From assembly GCF_000427095.1 (NCBI RefSeq), contig NC_021487.1:2076377-2140376 (forward strand): a stretch of DNA of 64,000 nucleotides. The letters are read 5' to 3'. How positions within the stretch are numbered: the first letter of the stretch is position 1; every line of letters starts with the position of its first letter. Below, one piece after another: positions 16,348 through 26,373 of this stretch. A model generated the notes under the pieces. That model was not told the DNA's origin. It did no database searches and saw nothing but the letters and a program-made list of their open reading frames with translations. The stretch comes from Chthonomonas calidirosea T49 (lineage in GTDB: Bacteria; Armatimonadota; Chthonomonadetes; Chthonomonadales; Chthonomonadaceae). A program made the position numbers and the translations under genes.

Positions 16348-19300
16348 GGGAGCTAACATGGTAGTTGTAACCGGATAAAGAAGGGTCTGAGTTGGTGGTG
16401 CTCAAGATTTGCCAACCCAACGAGAACTTCATCGGGCGAGCGATGTAGTAGTCTAGCCCAAACCGTAGGTTCAGCTGGTTATTGCCTAAATAACCCGCCG
16501 TCAGCGAGTCGGAGTAGTCAAAGAAGAGGCCGATCTTTGCGTTGAGAGGGTAGTCCAAATGCAAAAGATAGGAAACGGTATTTGAGCTGGTATTGGTGAG
16601 ACTATTTGTTGTGCTGCCGGAGCCGGATGTCGTTGTAAGGGAGGAAGCGTTTAAGAGACTTTTATTTGAAAGCAGGAGAGCATCTAGCCGAAAATTGAGT
16701 TTGCGGAAGAGCTTTCCCGCCACATCGAGAGCGAGGGTATTGATGCTGGAGTTGCCAAGCCCGCCAGTATAGCCAATATTTTGCATATCGTAGTTGAGAT
16801 TGACCTGCAGCCCTCCTCGCAGGTTCCAACCAAGCTGCAGCTGTGTGTCGGTGCGGTTGCTGTTATAGAGGTAGCTTCCAATGCTGGAGGAGGTGAGAAA
16901 AGAGATGGAGGAGTGGAATCGGTCGTTGGGATTGTAAGATAGAGTGAGATGGTGTGTGCTACTGGTTCCGCTCAGGCTTGCGATGCCGTTATAGGCCGAA
17001 AGGGTGCCTCCGGTAAGAATGCCGCTGTAGTTGCCCAGGCTTCCAAGGTTGCTGTTATAGCCGCCCCCCAAATAGCTAGTGATCGGAAGCCCCGTTGTAA
17101 AACCAGAGCCGAGCGTAGGCGTGGTGCTGCCACCACCCGTGGTAATGTCGCGCATAAGGGCGTTAGCCGCGAGAAATCGGGCTGGCACAAGAAGGGGCAG
17201 CAGCCCTCGTGACACGGTTGTCCCGCCACTAGTAACGCCCGTAGCCGTGCCCGATGAAGATCCAGAAGAGGATGTGCCCGAAGAGGAGGTTGTAGGGGAG
17301 GTGTTGATGCTGCCCGTGTCGGAAAGAGAGTAGCCGTACTGAAGGGAGATGCCGTGATGAAGATTGAAGGTAGCATTGATCTGCGCATTCCGCGCTACAG
17401 AGTTGCCCGCAAAGAGACCTTGGTTGCTCACCTGGCTGTTCGTAAGGCTTGTATTTAGGTGGAACCAATGGTTAGGATTCCAGTTGATCCCCAAGTTCTC
17501 CGAAAGCACATTGGTGCTGCTGTTAACAAGCTGGGTGGAGGTGCCCTGCCCGCTGTTGCTAGAAGAGGTGGTAGCTGCCAAAAGCGAATAGAGCGACTGA
17601 GACTGATTGGCATTGGAAGAGACACCCAATTGAAAGCCCAATGTGCCCAGAGTATAGTTCATTTGCAGGCTATCGGTGCGGTTAGAGCTGCTTCCCCCCT
17701 GAGCGAAAAGGGTGCTCATGGTGCTGTGGCTTAAGCTTAGAGTGCCGTTTCGGGCGAAGTTATAGTTGATATTGCCGGTGAACTGGTGATAGTTGTCGTT
17801 CCCAGTGGGCAGAATAGCTGAGTAGCCAGGTTGATAGATCGCGGAGGTGTAGGAGGGTTGCTTGGCAGTTTGCCAGTCGAAGTTCATATGCAAACGGCTT
17901 GAGGGCGTGTAGTCCGATGCGATCTCGATGGACTTCTCATTTCTATTGAAGCCTGGGCTTGCGATGGCCGAGAAGGTCGCGCCGATGTCGCGCACCGTGA
18001 TGTCGGTGTGAAGCGAGCGAAGCGGATTAAGGCTGGCACGTAGTTGTACGGCCTTGCCTTGAACGCCTTGCCCGGAAAGGGTAAGGCCAGACATGGCGGT
18101 TTCCAACGTGAGACTGCCAAGACGTCCTAGTCCCAAACCGCCGTCGAGCCCGAGCACCGTCTGATTGCTGGGGATAGGGTTGGTATTGAGAGGAGTGTAT
18201 TGAATGGTGACTACCTCGCTGGTGGGAACGCCGGCGACCAGGTGAATCTGGTTACGATAGACGGGGTCTATCGTGAAATCCACTCCTTGCACCTGAGGAA
18301 CCCCGTTCACCTTAACGATGATCGGTTTAGAGGTATCTATTGGGTAGTCCAACACATAAGGTGACAGCGGGGTAGGATTTCCGTAGAACTGCTGGGTACG
18401 CTGCGCGAGGCTGGCACTTCCGGGGGCCAATTGAGCGAGATAGGTAAAGCCAACGTGGTCGCTGCTATGCGGAGTGTACTCTAGGCGAAAACCGTAGATA
18501 GACCCGCTACTCTGACCGTAGTCTAGCGTCTCATAGGAGACGGCTATGGTGGAGGAGCTCGGAATGATCAATCCGTTGAGAAACTGCAGCTCTCCAGTAT
18601 CGGTGTCGAGGGTGTAGTCCTTCCCAAGCGTCATCGGCTTGTTATCTACCCGCACCTGCACACTGCCCTGCACTATCTGACCGGTGTACACATAGTAGGG
18701 GCCAGAAGAGTTATTGCCCTGGATCACCAGGGTTCTAGGGGTCGCCTTGTTGTGAGAGAAAAGGGTGGTCGTATGCCATAGGCGCGACCAGTCGTTCGTG
18801 ATCTCAACCCCATTGAGATAGCGATTGAAATCTATGAGAGAGTTGCCATGAATGCCGGCGTTGATATCGCCTGCAAGCAGATGCAAAGAGGGTGTTTTAT
18901 AATCTATCTGAACTCGGTTTTGATCGGGGCTTTGGTAAAGATAGTTGCTGATATGGGTTTGATAGTGCAAGGCGTGAAACAGAGTGGCATCAATGGTAAT
19001 GTCGGTATCGTTGTAGAACCCTCCGCCTCCACGGCCAAAGTACTCATCGCTATAGAACGCGCTGCTAGCCTGATTTCCTCCCCGTATGTTGTCGTCGCGC
19101 AAGGTGAAGGTTGAGTGGCCGCTGATCTTGATCTCCGATCCGGTCTCCTTGCCCAGCTTCGCGAGCCAGCTTCCCAAAGAGCCTAGAAAGCCCTGGGTTC
19201 GGGGCTTCGCTGATGTAGAGGACGCAGCTGCAGCAGTGGCGGCAGGCAGGGTAAAGCCTGGTAAGACACCGAGTGGGATGCGAGCTGGCTGCACGTTCGG

Positions 19301-19576
19301 TGGTCCCATACGGGTGGTGTCTAGCACCTGCCCACCATTGCCGTATTTGCTGGCGATGTCCAGAGCGCGCATGGCCTCCCAAAGGGTGCGTGGTGCAACG
19401 GAGAACGCAGGCAGACGAGGCGCGGAGCCCGTGGAGGCACGGGTCGGTGGTGCCGACTGCGTGGCCGCCGGTTGTGGTGGGGCCGCAGGTGCGGTATCTC
19501 CCGCTTTGGCCAGCACGGGTTCCATACAAAGAAGAGCCATCACCAATGTAGAAGGTTTTTTACGAACTGAGAACAT
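16319..19576 (-). CDS. Large outer-membrane beta-barrel protein
   Basis: 1085 aa from the ATG at 19576; a GTG at 19648 lacks a ribosome site. Signal peptide follows the start (FSVRKKPSTLVMALLCMEPVLAKA). An Ala/Pro-rich region leads to a long beta-rich body with many alternating hydrophobic strands and two domain-like repeats of the form 'KVNGVPQVQGVDFTID...IHLVAG...VTIQYT' and 'RVDNKPMTLGKDYTLD...LQFLNG...IAVSYET'. The last residue is Phe (AQLGFEF), as is usual for outer-membrane barrels. A Ser/Gly/Thr-rich insert (about 755-800) is a likely surface loop. No homologous family was recognised with confidence. A TGA-TATAAT extended -10 lies upstream at 19737-19745. Function is unknown; it may be a transporter, adhesin or assembly factor. 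Confidence 0.75.
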   Translation of the reverse strand: MFSVRKKPSTLVMALLCMEPVLAKAGDTAPAAPPQPAATQSAPPTRASTGSAPRLPAFSVAPRTLWEAMRALDIASKYGNGGQVLDTTRMGPPNVQPARIPLGVLPGFTLPAATAAAASSTSAKPRTQGFLGSLGSWLAKLGKETGSEIKISGHSTFTLRDDNIRGGNQASSAFYSDEYFGRGGGGFYNDTDITIDATLFHALHYQTHISNYLYQSPDQNRVQIDYKTPSLHLLAGDINAGIHGNSLIDFNRYLNGVEITNDWSRLWHTTTLFSHNKATPRTLVIQGNNSSGPYYVYTGQIVQGSVQVRVDNKPMTLGKDYTLDTDTGELQFLNGLIIPSSSTIAVSYETLDYGQSSGSIYGFRLEYTPHSSDHVGFTYLAQLAPGSASLAQRTQQFYGNPTPLSPYVLDYPIDTSKPIIVKVNGVPQVQGVDFTIDPVYRNQIHLVAGVPTSEVVTIQYTPLNTNPIPSNQTVLGLDGGLGLGRLGSLTLETAMSGLTLSGQGVQGKAVQLRASLNPLRSLHTDITVRDIGATFSAIASPGFNRNEKSIEIASDYTPSSRLHMNFDWQTAKQPSYTSAIYQPGYSAILPTGNDNYHQFTGNINYNFARNGTLSLSHSTMSTLFAQGGSSSNRTDSLQMNYTLGTLGFQLGVSSNANQSQSLYSLLAATTSSSNSGQGTSTQLVNSSTNVLSENLGINWNPNHWFHLNTSLTNSQVSNQGLFAGNSVARNAQINATFNLHHGISLQYGYSLSDTGSINTSPTTSSSGTSSSGSSSGTATGVTSGGTTVSRGLLPLLVPARFLAANALMRDITTGGGSTTPTLGSGFTTGLPITSYLGGGYNSNLGSLGNYSGILTGGTLSAYNGIASLSGTSSTHHLTLSYNPNDRFHSSISFLTSSSIGSYLYNSNRTDTQLQLGWNLRGGLQVNLNYDMQNIGYTGGLGNSSINTLALDVAGKLFRKLNFRLDALLLSNKSLLNASSLTTTSGSGSTTNSLTNTSSNTVSYLLHLDYPLNAKIGLFFDYSDSLTAGYLGNNQLNLRFGLDYYIARPMKFSLGWQILSTTNSDPSLSGYNYHVSSLIAQLGFEF

Positions 19577-19736
19577 AGCCCCTTTTCCACGCTCTCGGCA
19601 CAGCGGCATCCTTTTCGTAGTTTGAGGCATGGGGGATGCGCTCTTCACTGTCTAGTTTCGCAATAATCTATCAAAAAACCTGCTGGTTAGTTCTGGGGGG
19701 CAACGAACTTAAGATACCGTTCGACACGCTGGTTAT

Positions 19737-19745
19737 ATTATATCA
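19737..19745 (-). promoter_or_regulatory. Extended -10 element before the beta-barrel gene
   Basis: On the minus strand TGA-TATAAT, with no good -35. Transcription would begin near 19730, leaving about 150 nt of leader to the ATG at 19576. The same bases include TTGTGATATAA, a partial match to a Rex half-site. Confidence 0.45.
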
Positions 19746-19786
19746 CAATTCCCAAACACGGCAGGTTATTTGGCAACAAAGCCTAA

Positions 19787-20059
19787 ATGCCAACTAGCCT
19801 ACCGGCCGTAAAGAGCGTTTTGTCCACCACGCGGTAACAGGAGCTTGCTGCTCTTTTTTGTACGCAAGAGATTGAAGAAGGGGAAATAGCAGCCGTCGTC
19901 TTATGCAGTCAAGAAGCGACCATTGGGCGTATCCTGATACTATCGGGAGGCAAAGATAGAAGATTCTTCTTAAGAGCTCCGGAATCGCTAGATGCCCTGC
20001 CGCCCAACCTCGCCGTCATTGGCCCTCTAGCGAAACATAGAGCGCCCCGCTGTCATTAA
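19787..20059 (+). pseudogene. Possible decayed gene with one in-frame TAA
   Basis: From ATG 19787 a frame runs to a TAA at 20057-20059, interrupted only by TAA at 19835-19837 (codon 17). The part after the stop is protein-like (GEIAAVVLCSQEATIGRIL, GGKDRRFFLRAPESLDALPP, NLAVIGPLAKHRAP). No start codon with a ribosome site follows the stop. It could be a small gene disrupted by a nonsense change. The family is not recognised. The last 33 bp overlap the end of nuoN on the opposite strand. Otherwise the 19649-20026 gap holds only the beta-barrel promoter. Confidence 0.35.
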
Positions 20060-21538
20060 GGTATTAACGAAAACCGGCACGATACCTAGCAGTAGCGTAA
20101 AGACGGCAGAGATGCAGATCGAGGCGGTTGCCCAAGTCGGCAATGGCTCGGAAGAGGCTGGGGCTGCTTCGAGCGGCTCTTGAAAGCAAGCGGCCCAGAT
20201 AACCCGTAGATAGTAGTAGGCTGCGATGAGACTGGCCAAGGCAAGCGCGATGGCTAAGCCTGGCAACCCCGCCTGCAGCGTCGCCACAAAGAGGAGCCAC
20301 TTGCCCACAAACCCCATGGTTGGCGGTATGCCGCCTAACGATAGCATGAAAATGGCCAGCAGGTAGGCCGCAATGGGCTCACGCTGCACAATGCCCCGCA
20401 GATCAGTAAGGGTTTGGCAGTCGTGCCCGCGTCGAGAGAGATAGACCAACACCCCGAAAGCGCCCATCGTCATGAGGGTATAGGCCAGAAGATAAAACAG
20501 CGCTGCGCTGAAGGCAGCACCTTGCGCCGAGGTAGAGGTAATGGCCGCTAAGGCGGTGGTCAAGTAGCCCGCATGGGCGATGGAGGAGTAGGCCAACATT
20601 CGCTTAACGTTCTCTTGCGTGATGGCCAACAGATTCCCCACAAACATACTCAGCACCGCGATGATCTCCACAGCTCCAATCCAAAAGGCATGGGCGGGCG
20701 CCATAACCCATAGAAAACGGAGCAGGGCTGCAAAGGCCGCGACCTTCGCCGTGCAGGCCATGTAGGCCGAAGCCGACGTGGGAGCACCCTCGTAAACATC
20801 GGGGGTCCACATATGAAAGGGCACAAGGGCTGCTTTAAAGCCCAAACCAATAAGCACTAACGCCATGCCGGCCATCAACAGGAAGGTCGGTTCACCGTGC
20901 TGTAGTCGAAAGGCTATCTCAGAAAGCGATGTAGTGCCACCCATACCTGCCGCTTGTGCCGAGCCGCCATAGATAAGCGCCGTTCCATAGAGGAAAAAGC
21001 CTGCCGCAAAGGCGCCGAGCAGGAAATATTTCAAGGCGGCCTCCTCACTGCGCGCACTTGTTCGCAGGAAACCGGCCATCACATAGAGCGCCAACGATAG
21101 GGTCTCTAAGGCCACAAACAGCACGATGAGATCGTTGGCCATCGCCATCAGCATTCCCCCTACCGTCGAGAAGAGGATGAGAGCATAGTACTCTCCCAAG
21201 TTCAGCTTGTGCTCTTCCAGATAGTTCATGGCTAGCAGGACGGCCAAAGCGGCCGACGTTAGCAGCACAAGGCTCACCGATAGGGAAAAATGATCGATCA
21301 CCAAAGCTCCGTTGAAGGCGTAGATGTTTCTCGCATAGGCATTGATCTGGGCGACGGCATAACAGGCAGCAAGGCCAATGCCGATAAGGCTGAGGCTACT
21401 GCTAAGCCAACGCGAGGGAGCGCGTCGGTCTTGCCACCACCAAGACATGCAAGGCTCGGCAATCATCACAAGAATGCCGGTTATTCCTACAATGAGAACG
21501 GGCAGAAGGGCGTGTAGGCTTTGCGAATTCGTCATCAC
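20027..21538 (-). CDS. nuoN: NADH-quinone oxidoreductase subunit N
   Basis: 503 aa, antiporter-like membrane subunit of complex I with about 14 membrane segments. Conserved features: LETLSLALYVMAGF (Glu in TM5), ALKYFLLGAFAAGFFLYG (Lys in TM7), FKAALVPFHMWTPDVYEGAPT (Lys in the broken helix), and AYSSIAHAGYL. It is the last gene of the cluster and overlaps nuoM by 4 bp (ATGA-type), so it is translationally coupled. Length is normal. It takes part in proton translocation in the inner membrane. Confidence 0.95.
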   Translation of the reverse strand: MMTNSQSLHALLPVLIVGITGILVMIAEPCMSWWWQDRRAPSRWLSSSLSLIGIGLAACYAVAQINAYARNIYAFNGALVIDHFSLSVSLVLLTSAALAVLLAMNYLEEHKLNLGEYYALILFSTVGGMLMAMANDLIVLFVALETLSLALYVMAGFLRTSARSEEAALKYFLLGAFAAGFFLYGTALIYGGSAQAAGMGGTTSLSEIAFRLQHGEPTFLLMAGMALVLIGLGFKAALVPFHMWTPDVYEGAPTSASAYMACTAKVAAFAALLRFLWVMAPAHAFWIGAVEIIAVLSMFVGNLLAITQENVKRMLAYSSIAHAGYLTTALAAITSTSAQGAAFSAALFYLLAYTLMTMGAFGVLVYLSRRGHDCQTLTDLRGIVQREPIAAYLLAIFMLSLGGIPPTMGFVGKWLLFVATLQAGLPGLAIALALASLIAAYYYLRVIWAACFQEPLEAAPASSEPLPTWATASICISAVFTLLLGIVPVFVNTLMTAGRSMFR

Positions 21539-23445
21539 TTCGCGTTACCTCCTGAAGGCACAGCCGGTGTCGTCGCGCGAGGCGTTTTGGGCGGCGATAC
21601 CATGGGTCTAGAGAAACGAGAGTTGCTGAACGGCAACCCCTGAGGCACCGATCGGCGCTGCGGATTAGGCGACAAACCCGCAGGAATGCGCCCACCAGGT
21701 GGCATCATGGAGGAGGGAGGATGCACCCCAGGTGGAAAGTGAGTAGGGATCCCTGTGGGCGCCAGACGGATCGTTCCATGCTCCCGATGAGCTTGGTAGG
21801 TCTCCTCAATCCACTGTTGGTTCAGCAACGTGGCGACGGGCAAGTCATCACGAACAGCCTCGGAGGAAGCCGGAATCGTCTGCTCCACGGGTAAGCTCAT
21901 AGGGCGAACCCAATAGTGCGTCCCAATTCCCAACCAGAAGATAAGCGCGGCCAGAGGCACGAGCACCGGCCATTCGTAACGCCCCAAATCGGGCAGCTTC
22001 CGATAGGTTTCTGGCAGCGGGCCGAGCATCAGCCGTTGATACCACCATAAGATGTAGACCGCTGAAAAGATCATACCGGTGCCCGCCACAGCGGTAGGCC
22101 AAAAATTTCCTACTGTGGCCGTCTGCGAGGATATCCAACTGCCGAGGAGAACAGGAAATTCGCCCACAAACCCGCTGAAGAAGGGCACTGCCATGCTGGA
22201 GAAAGTACCAATGAGCAGCAGGGTCGCTAAGGTGGGCATCACTTTACGTAAACCACCCAAATCGCGGAAAAGGCGGGTGCCGCATCGCTCCTCTAACATG
22301 CCTAAACCTAAAAAGAGGAGGGGCGTGGTCAGTCCATGGCTTAGATTGGCCAACAGAGCGCCCATCAGCCCAATGCGCGTTAGGCTGAAGATGCCCACCA
22401 CCACAAACCCCATGTGAGAGACGCTAGAGTAGGCCACCAGACGCTTGGCATCGTTCTGAATACTTGCCACAATAGCGCCATAGACGATGCCGATGATTCC
22501 AAGCACAATGAAGAAGGGGGCAAGTTGGTTTATCTGTGCAGAGAAGATAAGAAGGCAGATACGCACAAAGCCGTAGACACCCGTCTTCAATAGCACGAGC
22601 GCCACACTCCCAACCGCCGGCGCCTCCACGTACGCATCGGGCAGCCAGGTATGGAATGGAAACAGAGGGGTCTTTATGGCAAAAGCTAACGCGAAGGCGC
22701 CAAAAAGCAGCATAAGCAGATGCGGACTTAGCCTATGTAGGGCGGCGAAGGCTGCTGAATTCGGATTGGAGAGCGCCAGAATATCGAACGTACCGGTGTA
22801 GTGATAGATGGCTGCAATGGCCACCAGCATCAGCACGCTGCCCAAAAACGTGTAAAGGAAGAACTTAATCGCCGCCTTGCCGCGTTCTGGCCCGCCGTAC
22901 TGCCCCACAATGAGGTAGGTGGGAATGAGGGTGGCCTCGTAGAAAAGATAGAACAGCACCAGATCTAACGCGCTGTAGGCGCCAATAAGCCCACCCTCCA
23001 GCAGAAGCAGCAGGGCTACCATCTCACGCGCCCCCCGCTTGGCCTGTGAGGCGTAAACCGCGCTTACCAGGATCACCAAGTTGGTCAGTAGAATCAGCAA
23101 AATGCTAATGCCGTCTACGCCCAGGTGGTACTCTACCCAGTGCCCCCCGCCTAAAGGAATCCAGTTCAGACGCTCTCTAAACTGCATTACCGGCCCAAGC
23201 CCTCGTACCGGAAGGGCAAGAGGGTTGGGATGGTAGGCCCCAAAGAGGACGATGGCCAACAAAAGGTTGATAGTTGTAAACAGAAGGGCGGAGTTCACTA
23301 GCAGATCGCGTGCAAAGTCGAAACCGCCCGGCCCCAGCTGCCCCTCTTTTTGCTCGGTGCCAGGACGGGGCAAGAGCATGATGATGATGCTCTCAAGAAC
23401 CGGCAGAAAAATAAGCGCGCTCAGTAGACCCGAAATCGGTTGCAT
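21535..23445 (-). CDS. nuoM: NADH-quinone oxidoreductase subunit M
   Basis: 636 aa, antiporter-like proton channel subunit. Markers: FYEATLIPTYLIVGQYGG (TM5 Glu), KFFLYTFLGSVLML, IKTPLFPFHTWLPDAYVEAP, and AYSSVSHMGFVVVG. The first ~510 residues cover a normal NuoM. The last ~100 residues are a Pro/Ser-rich tail (PPGVHPPSSMMPPGGRIP..., SRPMVSPPKTPRATTPAVP) absent from standard NuoM. The gene lies 2 bp from nuoL and overlaps nuoN. The tail would extend from the last membrane segment; function unknown. Confidence 0.95.
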   Translation of the reverse strand: MQPISGLLSALIFLPVLESIIIMLLPRPGTEQKEGQLGPGGFDFARDLLVNSALLFTTINLLLAIVLFGAYHPNPLALPVRGLGPVMQFRERLNWIPLGGGHWVEYHLGVDGISILLILLTNLVILVSAVYASQAKRGAREMVALLLLLEGGLIGAYSALDLVLFYLFYEATLIPTYLIVGQYGGPERGKAAIKFFLYTFLGSVLMLVAIAAIYHYTGTFDILALSNPNSAAFAALHRLSPHLLMLLFGAFALAFAIKTPLFPFHTWLPDAYVEAPAVGSVALVLLKTGVYGFVRICLLIFSAQINQLAPFFIVLGIIGIVYGAIVASIQNDAKRLVAYSSVSHMGFVVVGIFSLTRIGLMGALLANLSHGLTTPLLFLGLGMLEERCGTRLFRDLGGLRKVMPTLATLLLIGTFSSMAVPFFSGFVGEFPVLLGSWISSQTATVGNFWPTAVAGTGMIFSAVYILWWYQRLMLGPLPETYRKLPDLGRYEWPVLVPLAALIFWLGIGTHYWVRPMSLPVEQTIPASSEAVRDDLPVATLLNQQWIEETYQAHREHGTIRLAPTGIPTHFPPGVHPPSSMMPPGGRIPAGLSPNPQRRSVPQGLPFSNSRFSRPMVSPPKTPRATTPAVPSGGNAK

Positions 23446-23446
23446 C

Positions 23447-25507
23447 TCAGTACCTCATCAATCCGGCAAGTAGTCCTATCACCAAGATAACGCCTCCGAG
23501 AAACATGATCAGCGCATAGTTGCGCACATAACCGGTTTGTAGACGCCTCCCCGTGCGCCCCACCCAAGCGACAAGGGCTCCGATGCCATCCACGATGCCA
23601 TCAATGATCTCCTCATCCAAACTCTTCCACAGGAAGCGGGCCACTTGTGCGCCGCCTCGTACGAAAAGCCATTCGTACACCGCATCGAACTCCCAGCGTG
23701 CGTCCAGGAAACGATAGAGCAGATTGCTGCGTTTTGCCTCCTCTGGTAACAACTCTCCGGTTTGCAGGTGTTGCCGATAGAGGTAGGCGGCTATCGAAAG
23801 CCCAACGATAGCCACAATGGCCGAGACGATGTAGCCCACGGTTGTGGAGAAGAGGGGCTGACCCTCCTGAAGGCCTCCCAAGCTTAGAGGGGCGACCGAG
23901 GGGGCAAGAAAACGTTCGAAAACGCCGGTCGGCCCCAAAACCAGTCCGCCGATGGCCGAAAGCACGGCGAGAATGTAGAGTGGGATCATCATCGAAGGAG
24001 GAACCGAATGGAGATGTCCGTGTCCCTCGCCTTCGTGTTTTTCTTCCGGGTAGTTGGTGGGGTGTTTGTCGGGCAGTTGCCCATCTACAAAACGCGGCTC
24101 GGTATAGAATGTTTTCCACATGAGCCGATTCATGTAGTAGGCGGTCATTAGAGCCGTAAAGAGCCCTATGGCGTAAAGAGCAGCGCCGTCGCCAGAGAAA
24201 GCGCGAGCGGCCGCATCCAAAATGGGGTCTTTGCTGAAGAAGCCGGAGAAGGGAGGCACGCCGGCGATGGCATAGGTGGCCACCAGCATAACCCCCCAAA
24301 CGGCCGGCAGATACTTGCGGAGCCCACCCATACGGCGCATATCCTGCTCGCCGAGCATGGCATGAATAACGGCACCGGCACCCAAAAAGAGCAGCGCCTT
24401 AAAAAAGGCATGGGTTAGCACATGGAACATGCCTGCGCTAAAAGCGCCCACACCACAGGCCAGTACCATGTAGCCGAGCTGGGAAACGGTGGAGTAGGCC
24501 AGCACGCGCTTGATATCGGTTTGTACAAGGGCAATAGTGGCCCCTATAAAGGCTGTGAGCACCCCCACCCACGCCACAACGTGAAGCGCCAAAGGTGACT
24601 GAACATACAGCCAAGAGCAGCGAACTAACAGCACCACCCCCGCCGTCACCATAGTGGCCGCGTGAATGAGTGCCGAAATAGGCGTGGGGCCGGCCATGGC
24701 ATCGGGCAACCATACAAACAGCGGTATCTGAGCCGATTTTCCAACCACCCCCACAAACAGCAGTAGGCAGATGAGCGTGAGCATGGCTTGGGGAACGGGA
24801 TGCCCCAATGCATCTACCGCCCCACCTACATGGGCAGCCATCTGCATAACCCCACCCCCTGCGGGGTTAAAGAACGAGATGGTGCCGAACACCGACCAGG
24901 TTGCAAGAACCCCCAAAGTGAAGCCGAGATCGCCTACTCGGTTCACGATAAACGCCTTGTTTCCCGCTCGCGCATTATCTGAATTCACGTACCAAAACCC
25001 GATCAGCAGATACGAACAGAGGCCAACCCCCTCCCACCCAACATACATCAGCAGAAAGTTATTGGCCATAACCAACAGAAGCATCATGAAGATAAAAAGG
25101 TTAAAATGGGTAAAGAACCTCGGCTGATCGCGATCTTCAGCCATATAGCCCGTGGCGTAGACGTGAATAAGTCCTCCAACCCCTGTGATGATAAGCGCCA
25201 TGAGCACGGAGAGCGGATCCACCACCAACGTGAAATCGGCTTTGAAGCCGGCAATGGATAGCCACGGATGCTGTAAGGAAGTGCCGGGGACAAGGGGCGC
25301 AAAAAGGCGATGATCGGGGGCGCTTGCTAGGGCGCCGAGAAGCCCCAAAGCGAGCACAAAAGCAAGCAGTACCACACCAGGCGCCACATAGGCCACCATC
25401 TTTTTCTGTAGCTGCCGATCTTTGAACAGCAGGCCGGAAGCCGCATTGAAGCCAAACCCGATTAAAGGAAGCAGAACCACCCAAGTTGCCAAAGATGCGC
25501 TCATCAT
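23447..25507 (-). CDS. nuoL: NADH-quinone oxidoreductase subunit L
   Basis: 686 aa, the largest antiporter-like subunit, with a C-terminal lateral helix expected beyond residue 520. Markers: MLLLVMANNFLLMYVGWEGVGLCSYLLIGFW, NKAFIVNRVGDLGF, KSAQIPLFVWLPDAMAGPTP (Lys), and AYSTVSQLGYMVLACG. A His-rich loop (EEKHEGEGHGHLHSVP, about 493-508) precedes the last part. It lies between nuoK (14 bp) and nuoM (2 bp). Role: proton pumping at the distal end of complex I. Confidence 0.95.
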   Translation of the reverse strand: MMSASLATWVVLLPLIGFGFNAASGLLFKDRQLQKKMVAYVAPGVVLLAFVLALGLLGALASAPDHRLFAPLVPGTSLQHPWLSIAGFKADFTLVVDPLSVLMALIITGVGGLIHVYATGYMAEDRDQPRFFTHFNLFIFMMLLLVMANNFLLMYVGWEGVGLCSYLLIGFWYVNSDNARAGNKAFIVNRVGDLGFTLGVLATWSVFGTISFFNPAGGGVMQMAAHVGGAVDALGHPVPQAMLTLICLLLFVGVVGKSAQIPLFVWLPDAMAGPTPISALIHAATMVTAGVVLLVRCSWLYVQSPLALHVVAWVGVLTAFIGATIALVQTDIKRVLAYSTVSQLGYMVLACGVGAFSAGMFHVLTHAFFKALLFLGAGAVIHAMLGEQDMRRMGGLRKYLPAVWGVMLVATYAIAGVPPFSGFFSKDPILDAAARAFSGDGAALYAIGLFTALMTAYYMNRLMWKTFYTEPRFVDGQLPDKHPTNYPEEKHEGEGHGHLHSVPPSMMIPLYILAVLSAIGGLVLGPTGVFERFLAPSVAPLSLGGLQEGQPLFSTTVGYIVSAIVAIVGLSIAAYLYRQHLQTGELLPEEAKRSNLLYRFLDARWEFDAVYEWLFVRGGAQVARFLWKSLDEEIIDGIVDGIGALVAWVGRTGRRLQTGYVRNYALIMFLGGVILVIGLLAGLMRY

Positions 25508-25520
25508 GACATGCCCATCC

Positions 25521-25823
25521 TTACTGTTTCAGGAGATTTACTTCGTCTATGTTGATGGTCTCACGCAGACGGAAAATGGCCACGATAATGCCAAGCCCCA
25601 CAGAGACCTCGGCGGCGGCAACGGCCAACGAAAAGATGGCGTACATCTGCCCGTTGATCTGGCCAAAGTGGCGACCCAGGGCAACAAATGCGATATTTGC
25701 TGCATTGAGCATAAGCTCCACGCACATAAAGATTTGGATGGGATTACGACGGACGAGCACACCCGCCGTCCCAATAATGAACAAGAGTGCCGAAAGCACT
25801 AAATAGTAAGAAGTTGGTACCAT
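25521..25823 (-). CDS. nuoK: NADH-quinone oxidoreductase subunit K
   Basis: 100 aa from the ATG at 25823; a longer frame from 25937 would overlap nuoJ and is not NuoK-like. Three membrane segments: [43 protein letters not shown] (buried Glu in VELM), and [24 protein letters not shown] (second Glu in AAAEVSVGL). A TTGAGGAG site precedes the ATG. Small membrane subunit of complex I next to nuoJ and nuoL. Confidence 0.95.
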   Translation of the reverse strand: MVPTSYYLVLSALLFIIGTAGVLVRRNPIQIFMCVELMLNAANIAFVALGRHFGQINGQMYAIFSLAVAAAEVSVGLGIIVAIFRLRETINIDEVNLLKQ

Positions 25824-25852
25824 TGCAATCTCCTCAAAACTTTCTCTATGGG

Positions 25853-26371
25853 CTACACCTTGCGCTTCGCCATGACGATGGCGCCCATCATGGCCGCCAG
25901 CAGCAACACCGAAGTTAACTCGAAAGGAAACAGCCATGGCTCAGAGGGCGCATAGAGGTGGCGTCCAACGCTCTCTACGGTGCCCAAATCGTGGGCGATT
26001 AGGGGCGTTGTGGTAGATCGCGGCAGATTGAAGAACACGCCGGCCTGTAACAACACCCCCATCAGCACCACACAGAGCACAAGGGCCACCAAAGGTTGCA
26101 CAGAGCGCTTCTCTTGCAGCGCCTGTGGTGCTCCTAGGTTTAAAAGCATGATGACAAATAGGAACAACACCATGATGGCGCCGGCATACACGATGATCTG
26201 CACAAAAGCGAGATACTGCGCCGAAAGCGTGATGTAGTAGACGGCCACACACAAAAAGGTAACCACCAGCGCTAGCGCGCTACGAACGGGGTTCGGTGTG
26301 GCGATCATGTAGAGGGAGGCGCCTACAGCGATGACGGCCAAAATGAAGAAGACCACGAGCGCAGGTGTCAT
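25853..26371 (-). CDS. nuoJ: NADH-quinone oxidoreductase subunit J
   Basis: 172 aa with five membrane segments ([83 protein letters not shown], and the C-terminal [21 protein letters not shown]). The [21 protein letters not shown] stretch is the NuoJ signature with its pi-bulge. nuoI, which usually separates nuoH from nuoJ, is absent: nuoH ends only 2 bp away. Confidence 0.94.
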   Translation of the reverse strand: MTPALVVFFILAVIAVGASLYMIATPNPVRSALALVVTFLCVAVYYITLSAQYLAFVQIIVYAGAIMVLFLFVIMLLNLGAPQALQEKRSVQPLVALVLCVVLMGVLLQAGVFFNLPRSTTTPLIAHDLGTVESVGRHLYAPSEPWLFPFELTSVLLLAAMMGAIVMAKRKV

Positions 26372-26373
26372 GC

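Noticed and set aside
25823..25937. Longer NuoK start
   Set aside because: Would overlap nuoJ and add a His/Gly-rich stretch foreign to the family.
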